Positions 49,779 through 58,542 of a stretch of 64,000 nt of DNA are shown here, one piece after another (the stretch's first letter is position 1; each line of letters opens with the position of its first letter). Position numbers and translations under genes: made by a program. The stretch is from NCBI RefSeq assembly GCF_042652185.1, contig NZ_JBHSIX010000018.1, one strand, 5' to 3'. The notes under the pieces were generated by a model, which worked only from the letters and a program-made list of their open reading frames with translations, did not search any database and was not told the origin of the DNA. This DNA is from Actinacidiphila fildesensis (GTDB lineage Bacteria; Actinomycetota; Actinomycetes; Streptomycetales; Streptomycetaceae).

Positions 49779-51854
49779 ATGACCTGGTTGCGCGCGCTGA
49801 AGGAGACCGGGCGCTCCGGGTTGAGCGTCGAGCGGACCAGGCTCGAACCCCTGGTGGCCGTCCGTGGTGCGGCCGGGGTCGCGATCGTGATCGCGCTGTC
49901 CCTCTGGCTGTCCTCCCCCGCCGTGGCCGCGTCGTCGGCGTTCGGCGCCTTCGCCGCGGGCACCGCCACCTTCCAGCGCAGCTGGCGGTCCCGCCCGGTG
50001 CTCTCCCTCGCCGCGGGCACCGGCCTCGCCGTCAGCACCTTCGTGGGCTACCTGGCCGCTTCCCATCTCGTTGTCTTCGTCCTGCTGCTGGCCGTGTGGG
50101 CCTTCCTGGCCGGGATGGCGTGGTCGCTCGGCCCGACATCCGGCATCGTCGCGGCGCTGACCGTCGCCGTCATGATGGTCGTCGTCACGCTGCCCACGTC
50201 CGTCAAGGACGCCCTGGGACATGCCCTGGTGATCGCCTTGGGCGGGCTGGTGCAGGCGGCGCTCATCCTGCTCTTCCCCATCCGCCGCTGGGGGAGGCAA
50301 CGGGACGCTCTCGCGGACGCGTTCGCCGCCGAGGCGGCCTACGCCCGGCGGCTGCGCCAGGATCCGCACGCCCCGTTCGATCCCGAACCGCTGATGACGG
50401 CCCGCAGCGCGGCCGCGGTGACACCGTGGCAGGCCCGGCGCCGTCCGGAGGAGCTGCACGGCAAGCGGGCGCTGGCGGAGCGGATCCGGCCGGTGCTGGC
50501 ATCGCTCGCCGACCCCGCGGTCGGCGCCGCGGAGGAGGGCCCGGAACGGGATCGGGCGCGTGAGCTGCTGGCGGCGGCCGCCACCGTGCTGGACGCGGTG
50601 GCCCGCGCGATCCGGCACGCGAAACCGGTGAAGCTGCCGAAGGAGGTCGACGCCTTCCTCGAAATCCCCGAGCCGGAGGCAGAACTGACCGGCTCGGCCC
50701 GCCGGGCCGCCGCCCGGCTGATCAGCCTGCTCGCCGCCGCTGTGGAGAGCGCCAACGGCTCGGGCCCCTCCGACACCACCGAGTCCGCACACCTGCTGCG
50801 CCCCACACTGCCGCGGCTCGTACCGCTGGCCGCGCGGGCCATGCGCCATGAGATGCGCTGGAAGTCGGCGGTGTTCCGGCACGCGGTGCGGCTGTCCGCG
50901 GTCGCCGCGACGGGTTACCTGATCGGCGCGGCGCTGCCGCTGGGCCATGGCTACTGGGCGCCGATGGCCTCGGTCATGATCATGCGTCCGGACTTCTCCC
51001 AGACCTACGCGCGCGGCGTGGCCCGCTTCGTCGGGACGCTGGTGGGAGTGACCGTCGCCACCGGAGTGATGCAGGCGGCGTCTCCGGGCGTCTATCTCTG
51101 CGCGGCCCTCGCCGTGGTGTGCATCGCCCTGATGTACCTGCTGATGCGCACCGGCTACATCGTTGCGCAGGCCTGTGTCTCGGCCTACGCGGTCCTGCTG
51201 CTGGGCATGGGCGGCAGCCTGTGGACCCAGACGGTTCCCGAACGTGTCCTGCTGACGCTGCTCGGCGGGGTGCTGGCGATGGCCGCCTATGCCGTGTTCC
51301 CCGCCTGGGAGACCCCGCGGCTGCGCGACCGGCTCGCGGAGCGGCTGGAGGCCACGGCCGGCTACACGGCCGCGGTCCTGGAGGGTTTCGCGGATCCGGC
51401 GAAACGGCGCTCCTCGACGGTCCGGGAGGCGCTGCTCGACGCCCGCGCGGCCAGCGCCACCTGGGACCAGGCCGTCGCACGCGCCGACGCCGAACCCGTC
51501 CGGCACCGCGGGCTGTCCCGGCGGGCCGCGCAGGACGCCGACACGGTCCTCTCCGCGATGGGCCGGGTGGGCATGCTGATGGAGGCCCATCTGCCCGGCC
51601 GGGACGCCGACCCCGTACCGTCCGCAGCGGAGTTCGCCCGCGTACTCCGCGAGGCCGTCGCCGAATCCGCGCAGGCGGTCCGCGACGGTGCGCCGCCGCG
51701 CTGGGACGCGGTCCGGGCCGTCCTCGACGGCTGGCAGGGCGACACCACCCGGGAACGCATGGTCCGCCGCGGCGCGGAACTGCAGATGGAGACACTCGAC
51801 GAGTTCGAGGAGGCGTTGCGCTCCCGCTCCGGCACCCGGCCCCCGCCCCTGTGA
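49779..51854 (+). CDS. FUSC family membrane protein (aromatic-acid exporter-like)
   Basis: 691 residues from ATG 49779. Two blocks of membrane helices (about 25-165 and 365-510) flank cytoplasmic helical regions, the usual FUSC duplication. GYWAPMASVMIMRPDFSQTYARGV (shown in part) is the signature of the second FUSC domain. It may export aromatic acids or other small compounds; the family also includes YccS/AaeB. A small membrane gene follows by 46 bases. No strong ribosome site was found (GGAT only). Confidence 0.85.
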   Translation: MTWLRALKETGRSGLSVERTRLEPLVAVRGAAGVAIVIALSLWLSSPAVAASSAFGAFAAGTATFQRSWRSRPVLSLAAGTGLAVSTFVGYLAASHLVVFVLLLAVWAFLAGMAWSLGPTSGIVAALTVAVMMVVVTLPTSVKDALGHALVIALGGLVQAALILLFPIRRWGRQRDALADAFAAEAAYARRLRQDPHAPFDPEPLMTARSAAAVTPWQARRRPEELHGKRALAERIRPVLASLADPAVGAAEEGPERDRARELLAAAATVLDAVARAIRHAKPVKLPKEVDAFLEIPEPEAELTGSARRAAARLISLLAAAVESANGSGPSDTTESAHLLRPTLPRLVPLAARAMRHEMRWKSAVFRHAVRLSAVAATGYLIGAALPLGHGYWAPMASVMIMRPDFSQTYARGVARFVGTLVGVTVATGVMQAASPGVYLCAALAVVCIALMYLLMRTGYIVAQACVSAYAVLLLGMGGSLWTQTVPERVLLTLLGGVLAMAAYAVFPAWETPRLRDRLAERLEATAGYTAAVLEGFADPAKRRSSTVREALLDARAASATWDQAVARADAEPVRHRGLSRRAAQDADTVLSAMGRVGMLMEAHLPGRDADPVPSAAEFARVLREAVAESAQAVRDGAPPRWDAVRAVLDGWQGDTTRERMVRRGAELQMETLDEFEEALRSRSGTRPPPL

Positions 51855-51900
51855 CGCGGATCCGGCTCCCCCGCGGCGGGTTGGTCCGTAAGGTGAGCGG

Positions 51901-52089
51901 ATGGCCGTCCAGAACTGGAAGTTCGTCCTCGCGGCGGTGTCCGCGCTGCTCTCGCTCAGCGCCGTCGTGCTGGTCCTCCCGGCGCTGACAGGCGCCGTCG
52001 GCTGGACCTCCGTCATCGTCGCGGGCGCCCTTGCCGCGGTGACGGGAACGGTGGCCCTGCTGTCCGACGGCGGCGAACGCCACAGCTGA
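51901..52089 (+). CDS. Small two-helix membrane protein
   Basis: 62 residues from ATG 51901. Two hydrophobic helices (KFVLAAVSALLSLSAVVLVL and TSVIVAGALAAVTGTVALL) with a short loop. GTAAGGTGAGCGG lies just upstream. The gene follows FUSC by 46 bases and may be a partner; function unknown. Confidence 0.65.
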   Translation: MAVQNWKFVLAAVSALLSLSAVVLVLPALTGAVGWTSVIVAGALAAVTGTVALLSDGGERHS

Positions 52090-52142
52090 GGCCGGTCCAG
52101 GGCTGGTTGCGCAAGATCGTCCGGCCAGGGTGTGATGGGACC

Positions 52143-52691
52143 ATGGACTCTCGCACCCTGTACCTGTTCGGCTCGGCCGCCCCGCCCGTTTTCGACATAG
52201 CCCGGGTGATCGACGACGCGCAGGCCGACGGCTGGGACGTGTGTCTGGGCCTCACCCCCACCGCGGCCCACTGGCTCGGCGACCACCTCGACGGCCTCGC
52301 CGCACTGACCGGTCACCCGGTGCGGTCGCAGTACAAACTCCCGGGCGAACCGGACGTCTGGCCGCCCGCCGACGTGATCCTCTTCGCACCGGCCACGTTC
52401 AACACCATCAACCAGTGGGCTCTCGGGATCACCAACCACTTCGTGGTGGGCGTCGCCGCCGAGGCCCTGGGCAAGGGCATCCCCACGGTGGCCATGCCCT
52501 GCCTGAACTCCGCCATCGTCCAGCACCCGCAATTCGAGCGGTCCCTGGGCGAGTTGCGACTGGCCGGCGTGACGGTCCTGCATGGCGAAGGCGGCTTCGT
52601 CCCGAACCGCCCGGACGAGGACCAGCCGTCCGCGTACCCCTGGCACCTGGCCCTGGCAGCCGCAAGGAACGTCGCCCCCGCCATCCGCTGA
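52143..52691 (+). CDS. Flavoprotein (PPCDC/UbiX-like, PF02441)
   Basis: 182 residues from ATG 52143. TLYLFGSAAPPVFDIARVI, DVILFAPATFNTINQWALGI and a Gly/Pro-rich VVGVAAEALGKGIPTVAMPC show a Rossmann-like FMN-binding flavoprotein of the HFCD group. The PASANT-like motif reads APATFNTIN, so the asparagine region is partly kept. Members decarboxylate phosphopantothenoyl-cysteine or peptidyl Cys (LanD-like). No other lanthipeptide gene is adjacent; it is not adjacent to coaBC. Function is uncertain. Confidence 0.8.
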   Translation: MDSRTLYLFGSAAPPVFDIARVIDDAQADGWDVCLGLTPTAAHWLGDHLDGLAALTGHPVRSQYKLPGEPDVWPPADVILFAPATFNTINQWALGITNHFVVGVAAEALGKGIPTVAMPCLNSAIVQHPQFERSLGELRLAGVTVLHGEGGFVPNRPDEDQPSAYPWHLALAAARNVAPAIR

Positions 52692-52870
52692 CCCATCGGC
52701 CGGGCCGGGGGCAGCGCTCGTGGGTCCCGCACACCAGGCACTCATCGACGCCGAAGCCGGCTGCGTGAAGGGCGCCCGGCATCGTAAGGGACACGAATTG
52801 CCGCTCCATCCCATGGCGACGCACCGTAGCGCTACGGTCACGCGACCACCGTGCAGCACCAGGGGGACCC

Positions 52871-53512
52871 ATGCGCATCCGCACCATCGCCGTTACCGCC
52901 GCCGTCATCATCAGCACCGCGGCGCTCAGCGCCTGCGACCCCAAGGCCACCGCGCCGGCCGGTGCCCCGGCCCCGTCCGGCGCGGCATCCGTCCCGTCCG
53001 CCTCAGCGGCATCGTCCGCCGCGGCTCCCGCGAAGACGGCGACCGTCCCCGTCTTCATCGGCATGGGGCTCCAGTCGGCGCAGGACGCCGCCCAGGCCGC
53101 CGGATTCGCCGGCCTCACCTCGCATGACGCCCTCGGCCGCGCGCGCCACCAGATCCTTGACCGGGATTGGCGGGTCTGCTCGCAGAACCACGCGGCGGGG
53201 AAGAGCATCCCCGTCGACACCACCCTCGACTTCGGGGCGGTCAAGCTCGAGGAGAAGTGCCCCGGCACCGACCGGACGCCGCCGAAGGAGGCCGGGGCGA
53301 CCATGCCGGACTTCGTCGGCAAGTCCGTGAAGGCGGCGCACCAGGCTCTTCCTTCCAACGCATCCGTCGACTCCAAGGACGCCACCCAAGGACGCTTGAT
53401 CATCATCGAGAGCAACTGGCAGGTGTGCACCCAGACGCCGGCGGCCGGCGCCGCGCTCAACGGACAGCCGGTGATGTTCACGGCGGTGAAGTTCGGTGAG
53501 TCCTGTCCATAG
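52871..53512 (+). CDS. PASTA-domain lipoprotein
   Basis: 213 residues from ATG 52871 (AGGGGG six bases upstream). The signal peptide ends in lipobox AALSAC, and the mature part starts with an Ala/Pro/Ser linker. Two PASTA-like domains follow: VPVFIGMGLQSAQDAAQAAG with VCSQNHAAGKSIP (about 60-130) and MPDFVGKSVKAAHQAL with VCTQTPAAGAALN (about 145-213), each with the Q-xP-xxG loop. PASTA domains bind muropeptides or beta-lactams; here they are likely presented on the outer face of the membrane. It may cooperate with Ser/Thr kinases, but that is inference. Confidence 0.85.
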   Translation: MRIRTIAVTAAVIISTAALSACDPKATAPAGAPAPSGAASVPSASAASSAAAPAKTATVPVFIGMGLQSAQDAAQAAGFAGLTSHDALGRARHQILDRDWRVCSQNHAAGKSIPVDTTLDFGAVKLEEKCPGTDRTPPKEAGATMPDFVGKSVKAAHQALPSNASVDSKDATQGRLIIIESNWQVCTQTPAAGAALNGQPVMFTAVKFGESCP

Positions 53513-53542
53513 GAATCCGGCCCATGGACAGGTGGACGAACA

Positions 53543-53578
53543 GCCGCGTCCCCTTCGCCAGGGTGAAGGGGACGCGGC
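53543..53578. terminator. Bidirectional hairpin between the PASTA lipoprotein and acyl-CoA dehydrogenase
   Basis: Arms 53543-53556 and 53565-53578 are perfect 14-bp complements with an 8-base loop. Confidence 0.75.
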
Positions 53579-53597
53579 CATGGGAAGTGGATCGGCG

Positions 53598-54824
53598 TCA
53601 GCGGATCGGCATGCCCGACAGGGTGCGGGCGATGACCAGGCGCTGGATCTCGCTCGTGCCTTCGAAAATGGTGTAGATCGCGGCATCCCGGTGCATGCGC
53701 TCGACCGGGTATTCGCGGGTGTAGCCGTTGCCGCCGAGGATCTGCATGGCCTGGGCGGTGACGGTCTTGGCGGTCTCGCCGGCGTAGAGCTTGGACATGG
53801 AGCCCTCGGCCGAGGTGAAGGGCCGGCCGGCCGCGGCCATCCAGGAGGCGCGCCAGACCAGGAGGCGGGCGGCGTCGATCTGGGTGCGCATGTCGGCGAG
53901 TTGGAAGGCGATGCCCTGGTTGTCGATGATCGGGCGGCCGAACTGCACGCGGGTCTTCGCGTAGTCGAGGGCGACCTCGTAGGCGGCGCGGGCGATGCCG
54001 ACCGCCTGGGCGCCGACGGCCGGGCGGGAGGCCTCGAAGGTGGCCATCGCGGCGTTCTTGACCCGCTCGCCGCCGGTCTTGGCGCGCTCGTGGGCGCGGG
54101 CGAGGCGCTCGTCGAGCTTCGCCTTGCCGCCCAGGAGGCATTCGCCGGGGATGCGGCAGTCCTCGAGGACGACCTCGGCGGTGTGCGACGCGCGGATGCC
54201 GTGCTTCTTGAACTTCTGGCCCTGGGACAGGCCGGGGGTGTTCGGCGGGACGATGAACGAGGCGTGGCCCTTGGAGCCGAGCTCGGGGTCGACGACCGCG
54301 ACGACGACGTGGACGGCCGCGATGCCGCCGTTGGTCGCCCAGGTCTTGGTGCCGTTGAGCACCCATTCGTCCTTGGCCTCGTCGTAGACCGCGCGGGTGC
54401 GCATCGCGGAGACGTCGGATCCCGCGTCGGGCTCCGAGGAGCAGAAGGCGGCCACCTTGACGTCGTTGACGTCGCCGTACATCTGCGGGACCCAGGTGCC
54501 GATCTGCTCCTCGGTACCGTTGGCCAGGACGCCGACGGCGGCCAGTCCGGTGCCGACGATGGACAGGCCGATGCCCGCGTCGCCCCAGAACAGCTCCTCC
54601 ATGGCCATGGGGATGCCGAGGCCGGTGGGGTCGAAGAACTGCTGGGCGTAGAAGTCGAGGGAGTAGAGACCGATCTTGGCGGCCTCCTGGATGACCGGCC
54701 AGGGCGTCTCTTCGCGCTCGTCCCACTCCGCGGCCGCCGGGCGCATCACGTCGGCCGCGAAGCCGTGGATCCAGTCGCGCACGGACTTCTGGTCGTCGTT
54801 GAGCTCGAGCGTGAAGTCGCCCAT
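53598..54824 (-). CDS. Acyl-CoA dehydrogenase
   Basis: 408 residues from ATG 54824 (GGAGG just upstream). FAD-dependent oxidation of acyl-CoA to enoyl-CoA in fatty acid breakdown. The family signatures are GDAGIGLSIVGTGLAAVG, AAFCSSEPDAGSDVSAM, KDEWVLNGTKTWATNGG, and RMHRDAAIYTIFEGTSEIQR with the catalytic Glu in FEGTSE. It is divergent from a TetR gene across an operator array, so it is probably repressed by it. Length and motifs are complete. Confidence 0.95.
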   Translation of the reverse strand: MGDFTLELNDDQKSVRDWIHGFAADVMRPAAAEWDEREETPWPVIQEAAKIGLYSLDFYAQQFFDPTGLGIPMAMEELFWGDAGIGLSIVGTGLAAVGVLANGTEEQIGTWVPQMYGDVNDVKVAAFCSSEPDAGSDVSAMRTRAVYDEAKDEWVLNGTKTWATNGGIAAVHVVVAVVDPELGSKGHASFIVPPNTPGLSQGQKFKKHGIRASHTAEVVLEDCRIPGECLLGGKAKLDERLARAHERAKTGGERVKNAAMATFEASRPAVGAQAVGIARAAYEVALDYAKTRVQFGRPIIDNQGIAFQLADMRTQIDAARLLVWRASWMAAAGRPFTSAEGSMSKLYAGETAKTVTAQAMQILGGNGYTREYPVERMHRDAAIYTIFEGTSEIQRLVIARTLSGMPIR

Positions 54825-54841
54825 GTCCCCTCCACCTGGTT

Positions 54842-54869
54842 GTTACTTGCGGTAACATCAGTCTGTTAC
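54842..54869. promoter_or_regulatory. GTTAC/GTAAC operator array between acyl-CoA dehydrogenase and TetR genes
   Basis: GTTAC (54842-54846), GTAAC (54852-54856) and GTTAC (54865-54869) are alternating inverted half-sites spaced by 5 and 8 bases; another GTTAC lies at 54925-54929. TetR regulators of fatty-acid genes bind such palindromes, and the adjacent divergent TetR gene is the likely binder. Confidence 0.6.
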
Positions 54870-54971
54870 CCGTGAGTAGGGGCTGTCAACTCCCCGCCGT
54901 GAACCCGGCTGCCCCGACCGGGGTGTTACGTTGCGCAGAGTGCACGAAATCGAACAGACAGGGAGTACCGG

Positions 54972-55616
54972 GTGGACACCGGCCAGCGGCAGGGCCAGCG
55001 GACGGCGACGGAGCGACGGCGTAAAGAGCTGCTCGAGGCCGCCGACCGCGTCGTACTGCGGGACGGACCCGAAGCCTCCATGAACGCCATCGCCGCCGAG
55101 GCCGGAATCACCAAGCCGATTCTCTATCGTCACTTCGGCGACAAGAGCGGCCTGTACCGGGCGCTCGCCCAGCGGCACACCGACGCGCTGCTCGCCTCGC
55201 TGCGCGCCGCCCTCGACTCCGGCAACGACCGCCGCGACCGGGTCGAGGCCACGCTGCACGCCTATCTCGCCGCGATCGAGACCCGCCCCCAGGTGTACCG
55301 CTTCCTGATGCACCCGGCCGAGGCACCGGGCGACGGGGAGAAGGGCTTCGACGGCGGCCGGCACTCCTCCTCGCTGCTGCGGCGGATGGGCGAGGACCTG
55401 GCCGAGGTGATCGCCGAGCGGCTCGACCTGGGCCCGCAGAGCCAGGAGTTGGCACGGGTCTGGGGTCACGGCATCGTCGGCATGATGCACGCGGCGGGCG
55501 ACTGGTGGCTCAGCGAACGCCCGGTCTCACGCGACCAGTTGGTCAGCCACCTCGCCGACCTGCTCTGGGGACGGCTGGCCGCGGCCGGCGACCGGGCGGG
55601 CAGCCCGGGGCTGTAG
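54972..55616 (+). CDS. TetR-family regulator of the acyl-CoA dehydrogenase gene
   Basis: 214 residues from GTG 54972 with AGGGAG upstream. The N-terminal helix-turn-helix is ATERRRKELLEAADRVVL and MNAIAAEAGITKPILYRHFGDK; the C-terminal ligand domain is helical, with an Arg/Glu-rich middle. It is divergent from the dehydrogenase and likely senses an acyl-CoA or fatty acid. The 147-base divergent gap contains the operator array. Confidence 0.92.
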   Translation: MDTGQRQGQRTATERRRKELLEAADRVVLRDGPEASMNAIAAEAGITKPILYRHFGDKSGLYRALAQRHTDALLASLRAALDSGNDRRDRVEATLHAYLAAIETRPQVYRFLMHPAEAPGDGEKGFDGGRHSSSLLRRMGEDLAEVIAERLDLGPQSQELARVWGHGIVGMMHAAGDWWLSERPVSRDQLVSHLADLLWGRLAAAGDRAGSPGL

Positions 55617-55643
55617 AACCCGGAATCCCGCCGGGCAGGCCCC

Positions 55644-55697
55644 AGGGCCTGTCGTCCGGATCTCCGCGACGCCGCGGAGATCCGGACGACAGGCCCT
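55644..55697. terminator. Very strong 25-bp hairpin between TetR and def
   Basis: Arms 55644-55668 and 55673-55697 are perfect 25-bp complements around ACGC. It lies between converging genes and its 3' end abuts the def stop codon (55700-55702). Confidence 0.85.
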
Positions 55698-55699
55698 AC

Positions 55700-56245
55700 C
55701 TAGTTCTGCCGCGCCCAGGGCGCCCGGCGCGCGGCCCGCAGGGCGCGGCGGCGGCGCAGCCCGCCGAGGCGGTCGGTGAACAGGCCGCCGTCGAGGTGGT
55801 CGCACTCGTGCTGCAGACAGCGGGCGAAGAAGCCGGTGCCGGCGATCCGCACCGGCTCACCGCGGACGTCGAAGCCCTCCACGACCGCGTGGTCGTGGCG
55901 GGTGGTGCCCGCGTTGATGCCCGGCAGCGACAGACATCCCTCGGAACCCGTGACGGTGACGCCGTCCACCTCCGCCAACCGCGGGTTGACGACATGTCCC
56001 AGGTGCCGCACGTCCTCGTCGTCGGGGCAGTCGTAGACGAACACCCGCAGGGCCGTACCGATCTGGTTGGCGGCCAGCCCGACGCCGTCGGCGGAGTACA
56101 TGGTGGCGAACATGTCCTCGACGAGACGGGCCAGTTCGGCGTCGAACGCGGTGACCTCGGCGCACGGCGCATGGAGCACCGGGTCGCCGATCAGACGCAT
56201 CGGACGGATGGTGCCGGTACTGCCGGGGATGGTGCCGCGTCGCAT
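55700..56245 (-). CDS. def: Peptide deformylase
   Basis: 181 residues from ATG 56245. The three catalytic motifs are intact: GVGLAANQIG near 55, EGCLSLPG near 103 and QHECDHLDG near 145 (HExDH, metal and base). It removes the formyl group from new N-termini. The first 15 residues (MRRGTIPGSTGTIRP) are a short extension before the usual start-like MRLIGDPVL; ATG 56200 is an alternative start. The C-terminus is Arg-rich. It is divergent from murT. Confidence 0.93.
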   Translation of the reverse strand: MRRGTIPGSTGTIRPMRLIGDPVLHAPCAEVTAFDAELARLVEDMFATMYSADGVGLAANQIGTALRVFVYDCPDDEDVRHLGHVVNPRLAEVDGVTVTGSEGCLSLPGINAGTTRHDHAVVEGFDVRGEPVRIAGTGFFARCLQHECDHLDGGLFTDRLGGLRRRRALRAARRAPWARQN

Positions 56246-56425
56246 GCCGGCAAGCGTAGAGCCTGTACGTGGCGGGGCGGACAGTGCGGGGGCCGCGCGG
56301 GAATGTAGATAGGCTGCTCCGAGACCGAGGCCTCCCGGGTGTTGGATCGGCGTGGAGGGGCGGACACTCGGCCACCGCGAGGCTTGTGCAGGTGTGGGGG
56401 CCGGACGCGAGGAGGATGTTAGACG

Positions 56426-57664
56426 ATGGCAGGCAACTCGGAGCCACTGACTCCGCGGGCCAAGCTGGCCGTGACGGCGGGCAAGGCGGCTGCGGCGGTG
56501 TCCCGTGCGGCGGGTCGCGGCAGCGGATCGGTGATCGGCGGACGGGTGGCCCTGAGGGTCGACCCCGATCTGCTGGCCCGGCTGGCAGGGCACCTCGATG
56601 TCGTGCTGGTGTCCGCCACCAACGGCAAGACGACGACGACCCGGCTGCTCGCGGAGGCGCTGCGGGCCAACGGCCCGGTGGTCTCCAACGCTCTGGGCGC
56701 GAACATGCCGGCCGGTATCACCTCGGCGCTCGCCGGCGGCGCGGACGCCCGCTACGGCGTGATCGAGGTCGACGAGAAGTACCTGGCCGGCGTCGCCCGT
56801 GATGTCGCCCCCAAGGCCATCGCCCTGCTGAACCTCTCCCGCGACCAGCTCGACCGCGCGGCCGAGACCCGCATGCTCGCCGAGCACTGGCGCGAGGGCC
56901 TGTCCGGTACGGACGCCATCGTCATCGCCAACGCCGACGACCCGCTGATCACCTGGGCCGCCTCCTCCTGCCCCACCGTGGTGTGGGTCGCAGCCGGCCA
57001 GGAGTGGAAGGACGACGCCTGGTCGTGCCCGTCGTGCGGCGGCGTGCTCCAGCGCCCCTCCGACGACTGGTTCTGCGGTGACTGCGGCTTCCGCCGTCCC
57101 ACGCCGACCTGGGCGCTCTCCGGCGACCACGTCATCGACCCGTACGGCGCGGCCTGGCCGATCCGCCTGCAACTGCCGGGACGGGCCAACAAGTCCAACG
57201 CGGCCGTGTCCGCCGCGGCCGCGGCCGCCTTCGGGGTGGAGCCGAAGGTCGCGCTGGAGCGGATGTACGCGGTGCAGGCGGTGGCCGGACGTTACGACGT
57301 CGTCACCTACCTGGAGCGCGAGCTGCGGCTGCTGCTGGCGAAGAACCCGGCCGGCTGGCTGGAGACGTTCTCCCTCATCGACGGCCCGCCCACCCCGGTG
57401 ATCCTGTCCGTCAACGCCCGCGGCGCGGACGGCACCGACACCTCCTGGCTGTGGGACGTGGACTACACCCGGCTCGCCGGGCACCCGATCTACGTCATCG
57501 GCGACCGCAAGCTGGACCTCGCGGTCCGCCTGGAGGTCGCGGGACTGGACTTCCGCGTCTGCGCGGACGTCGACGAGGCGGTGCGCTCCGCGCCCCCCGG
57601 CCGGATCGAGACCATCGCCAACTACACGGCCTTCCAGGACCTGCGCCGCCGCGTCGGCAACTGA
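56426..57664 (+). CDS. murT: MurT, lipid II isoglutaminyl synthase Mur-ligase subunit
   Basis: 412 residues from ATG 56426. It has the Mur ligase P-loop (SATNGKTTTTRLLAE), a catalytic central domain (VIEVDEKYL, LLNLSRDQLDR), an inserted zinc ribbon (CPSCGG then CGDCGF) and the C-terminal DUF1727 domain. With GatD it amidates the glutamate of lipid II in peptidoglycan. GatD starts 21 bases downstream. Its N-terminus is Ala/Arg-rich. Confidence 0.95.
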   Translation: MAGNSEPLTPRAKLAVTAGKAAAAVSRAAGRGSGSVIGGRVALRVDPDLLARLAGHLDVVLVSATNGKTTTTRLLAEALRANGPVVSNALGANMPAGITSALAGGADARYGVIEVDEKYLAGVARDVAPKAIALLNLSRDQLDRAAETRMLAEHWREGLSGTDAIVIANADDPLITWAASSCPTVVWVAAGQEWKDDAWSCPSCGGVLQRPSDDWFCGDCGFRRPTPTWALSGDHVIDPYGAAWPIRLQLPGRANKSNAAVSAAAAAAFGVEPKVALERMYAVQAVAGRYDVVTYLERELRLLLAKNPAGWLETFSLIDGPPTPVILSVNARGADGTDTSWLWDVDYTRLAGHPIYVIGDRKLDLAVRLEVAGLDFRVCADVDEAVRSAPPGRIETIANYTAFQDLRRRVGN

Positions 57665-57685
57665 CCCGGACAAGGAGAAGCAAGC

Positions 57686-58414
57686 ATGAGCGATTCCAGC
57701 CTTCGCCTGGTGTGGGTCTACCCGGACCTGCTGAGCACCTACGGCGACCAGGGCAACGCCCTGGTCGTGGAGCGGCGTGCCCGCCAGCGCCGCCTCAACG
57801 TCAGCCGGATCGACGTCCGGTCCGACCAGCCCATCCCCACCTCCGGGGACATCTATCTGATCGGCGGCGGTGAGGACCGCCCGCAGCGCCTCGCCGCGGA
57901 GCGGCTGCGCCGCGACGGCGGACTGAACCGCGCGGTCGCCAACGGCGCGATCGTCTTCTCCGTGTGCGCCGGCTACCAGATCCTCGGCCATGAGTTCGTG
58001 AACGACCTGGGCCGCCCCGAGGCCGGCCTGGGGCTGCTCGACGTCGTCAGCGTGCGCGGTGACGGCGAGCGCTGCGTCGGCGACGTCCTGGCCGACATCG
58101 ACCCGCGGCTCGGCCTGCCGCCGCTGACGGGTTTCGAGAACCACCAGGGCATCACCCACGTCGGCCCGAGCGCGCGCCCGCTGGCGACCGTCCGGTACGG
58201 CAAGGGCAACGGGACCGGCGACGGGACCGAGGGCGCGTACAACGACACCGTCTTCGGCACGTACATGCACGGCCCGGTCATGGCCCGCAATCCGCAGATC
58301 GCCGACCTGCTGCTGAAGCTGGCGCTGGACGTGAACGCCCTGCCGCCGGTCGACGACCAGTGGTACGAGGCGCTGCGCACGGAGCGGATCGCGGCGGCGG
58401 GCCAGCCCGCCTGA
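57686..58414 (+). CDS. gatD: GatD, lipid II isoglutaminyl synthase glutaminase subunit
   Basis: 242 residues from ATG 57686 (AAGGAG nine bases upstream). GATase_3 (CobB/CobQ-like) fold; nucleophile Cys94 in FSVCAGYQILG and the catalytic His segment TYMHGPVMARNP. It supplies ammonia to MurT. The pair is a conserved two-gene unit. Confidence 0.95.
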   Translation: MSDSSLRLVWVYPDLLSTYGDQGNALVVERRARQRRLNVSRIDVRSDQPIPTSGDIYLIGGGEDRPQRLAAERLRRDGGLNRAVANGAIVFSVCAGYQILGHEFVNDLGRPEAGLGLLDVVSVRGDGERCVGDVLADIDPRLGLPPLTGFENHQGITHVGPSARPLATVRYGKGNGTGDGTEGAYNDTVFGTYMHGPVMARNPQIADLLLKLALDVNALPPVDDQWYEALRTERIAAAGQPA

Positions 58415-58542
58415 GGCGGTGAGCGGTGTCCGCAGTGCGGGCGGCTGTGCGCCGTCCGCCTGCGGCTGGCTAAGGTAACGGGGGTTCCATCCGGACGACG
58501 GGGTCCGGCCGTCCGTTTGGAAATCGCGGGAGTGCGAGAGCA

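Noticed and set aside
52143..52691. Lanthipeptide decarboxylase LanD or CoaC
   Set aside because: The fold fits, but no precursor or LanB/C/M gene and no coa gene is adjacent; kept as a general flavoprotein.
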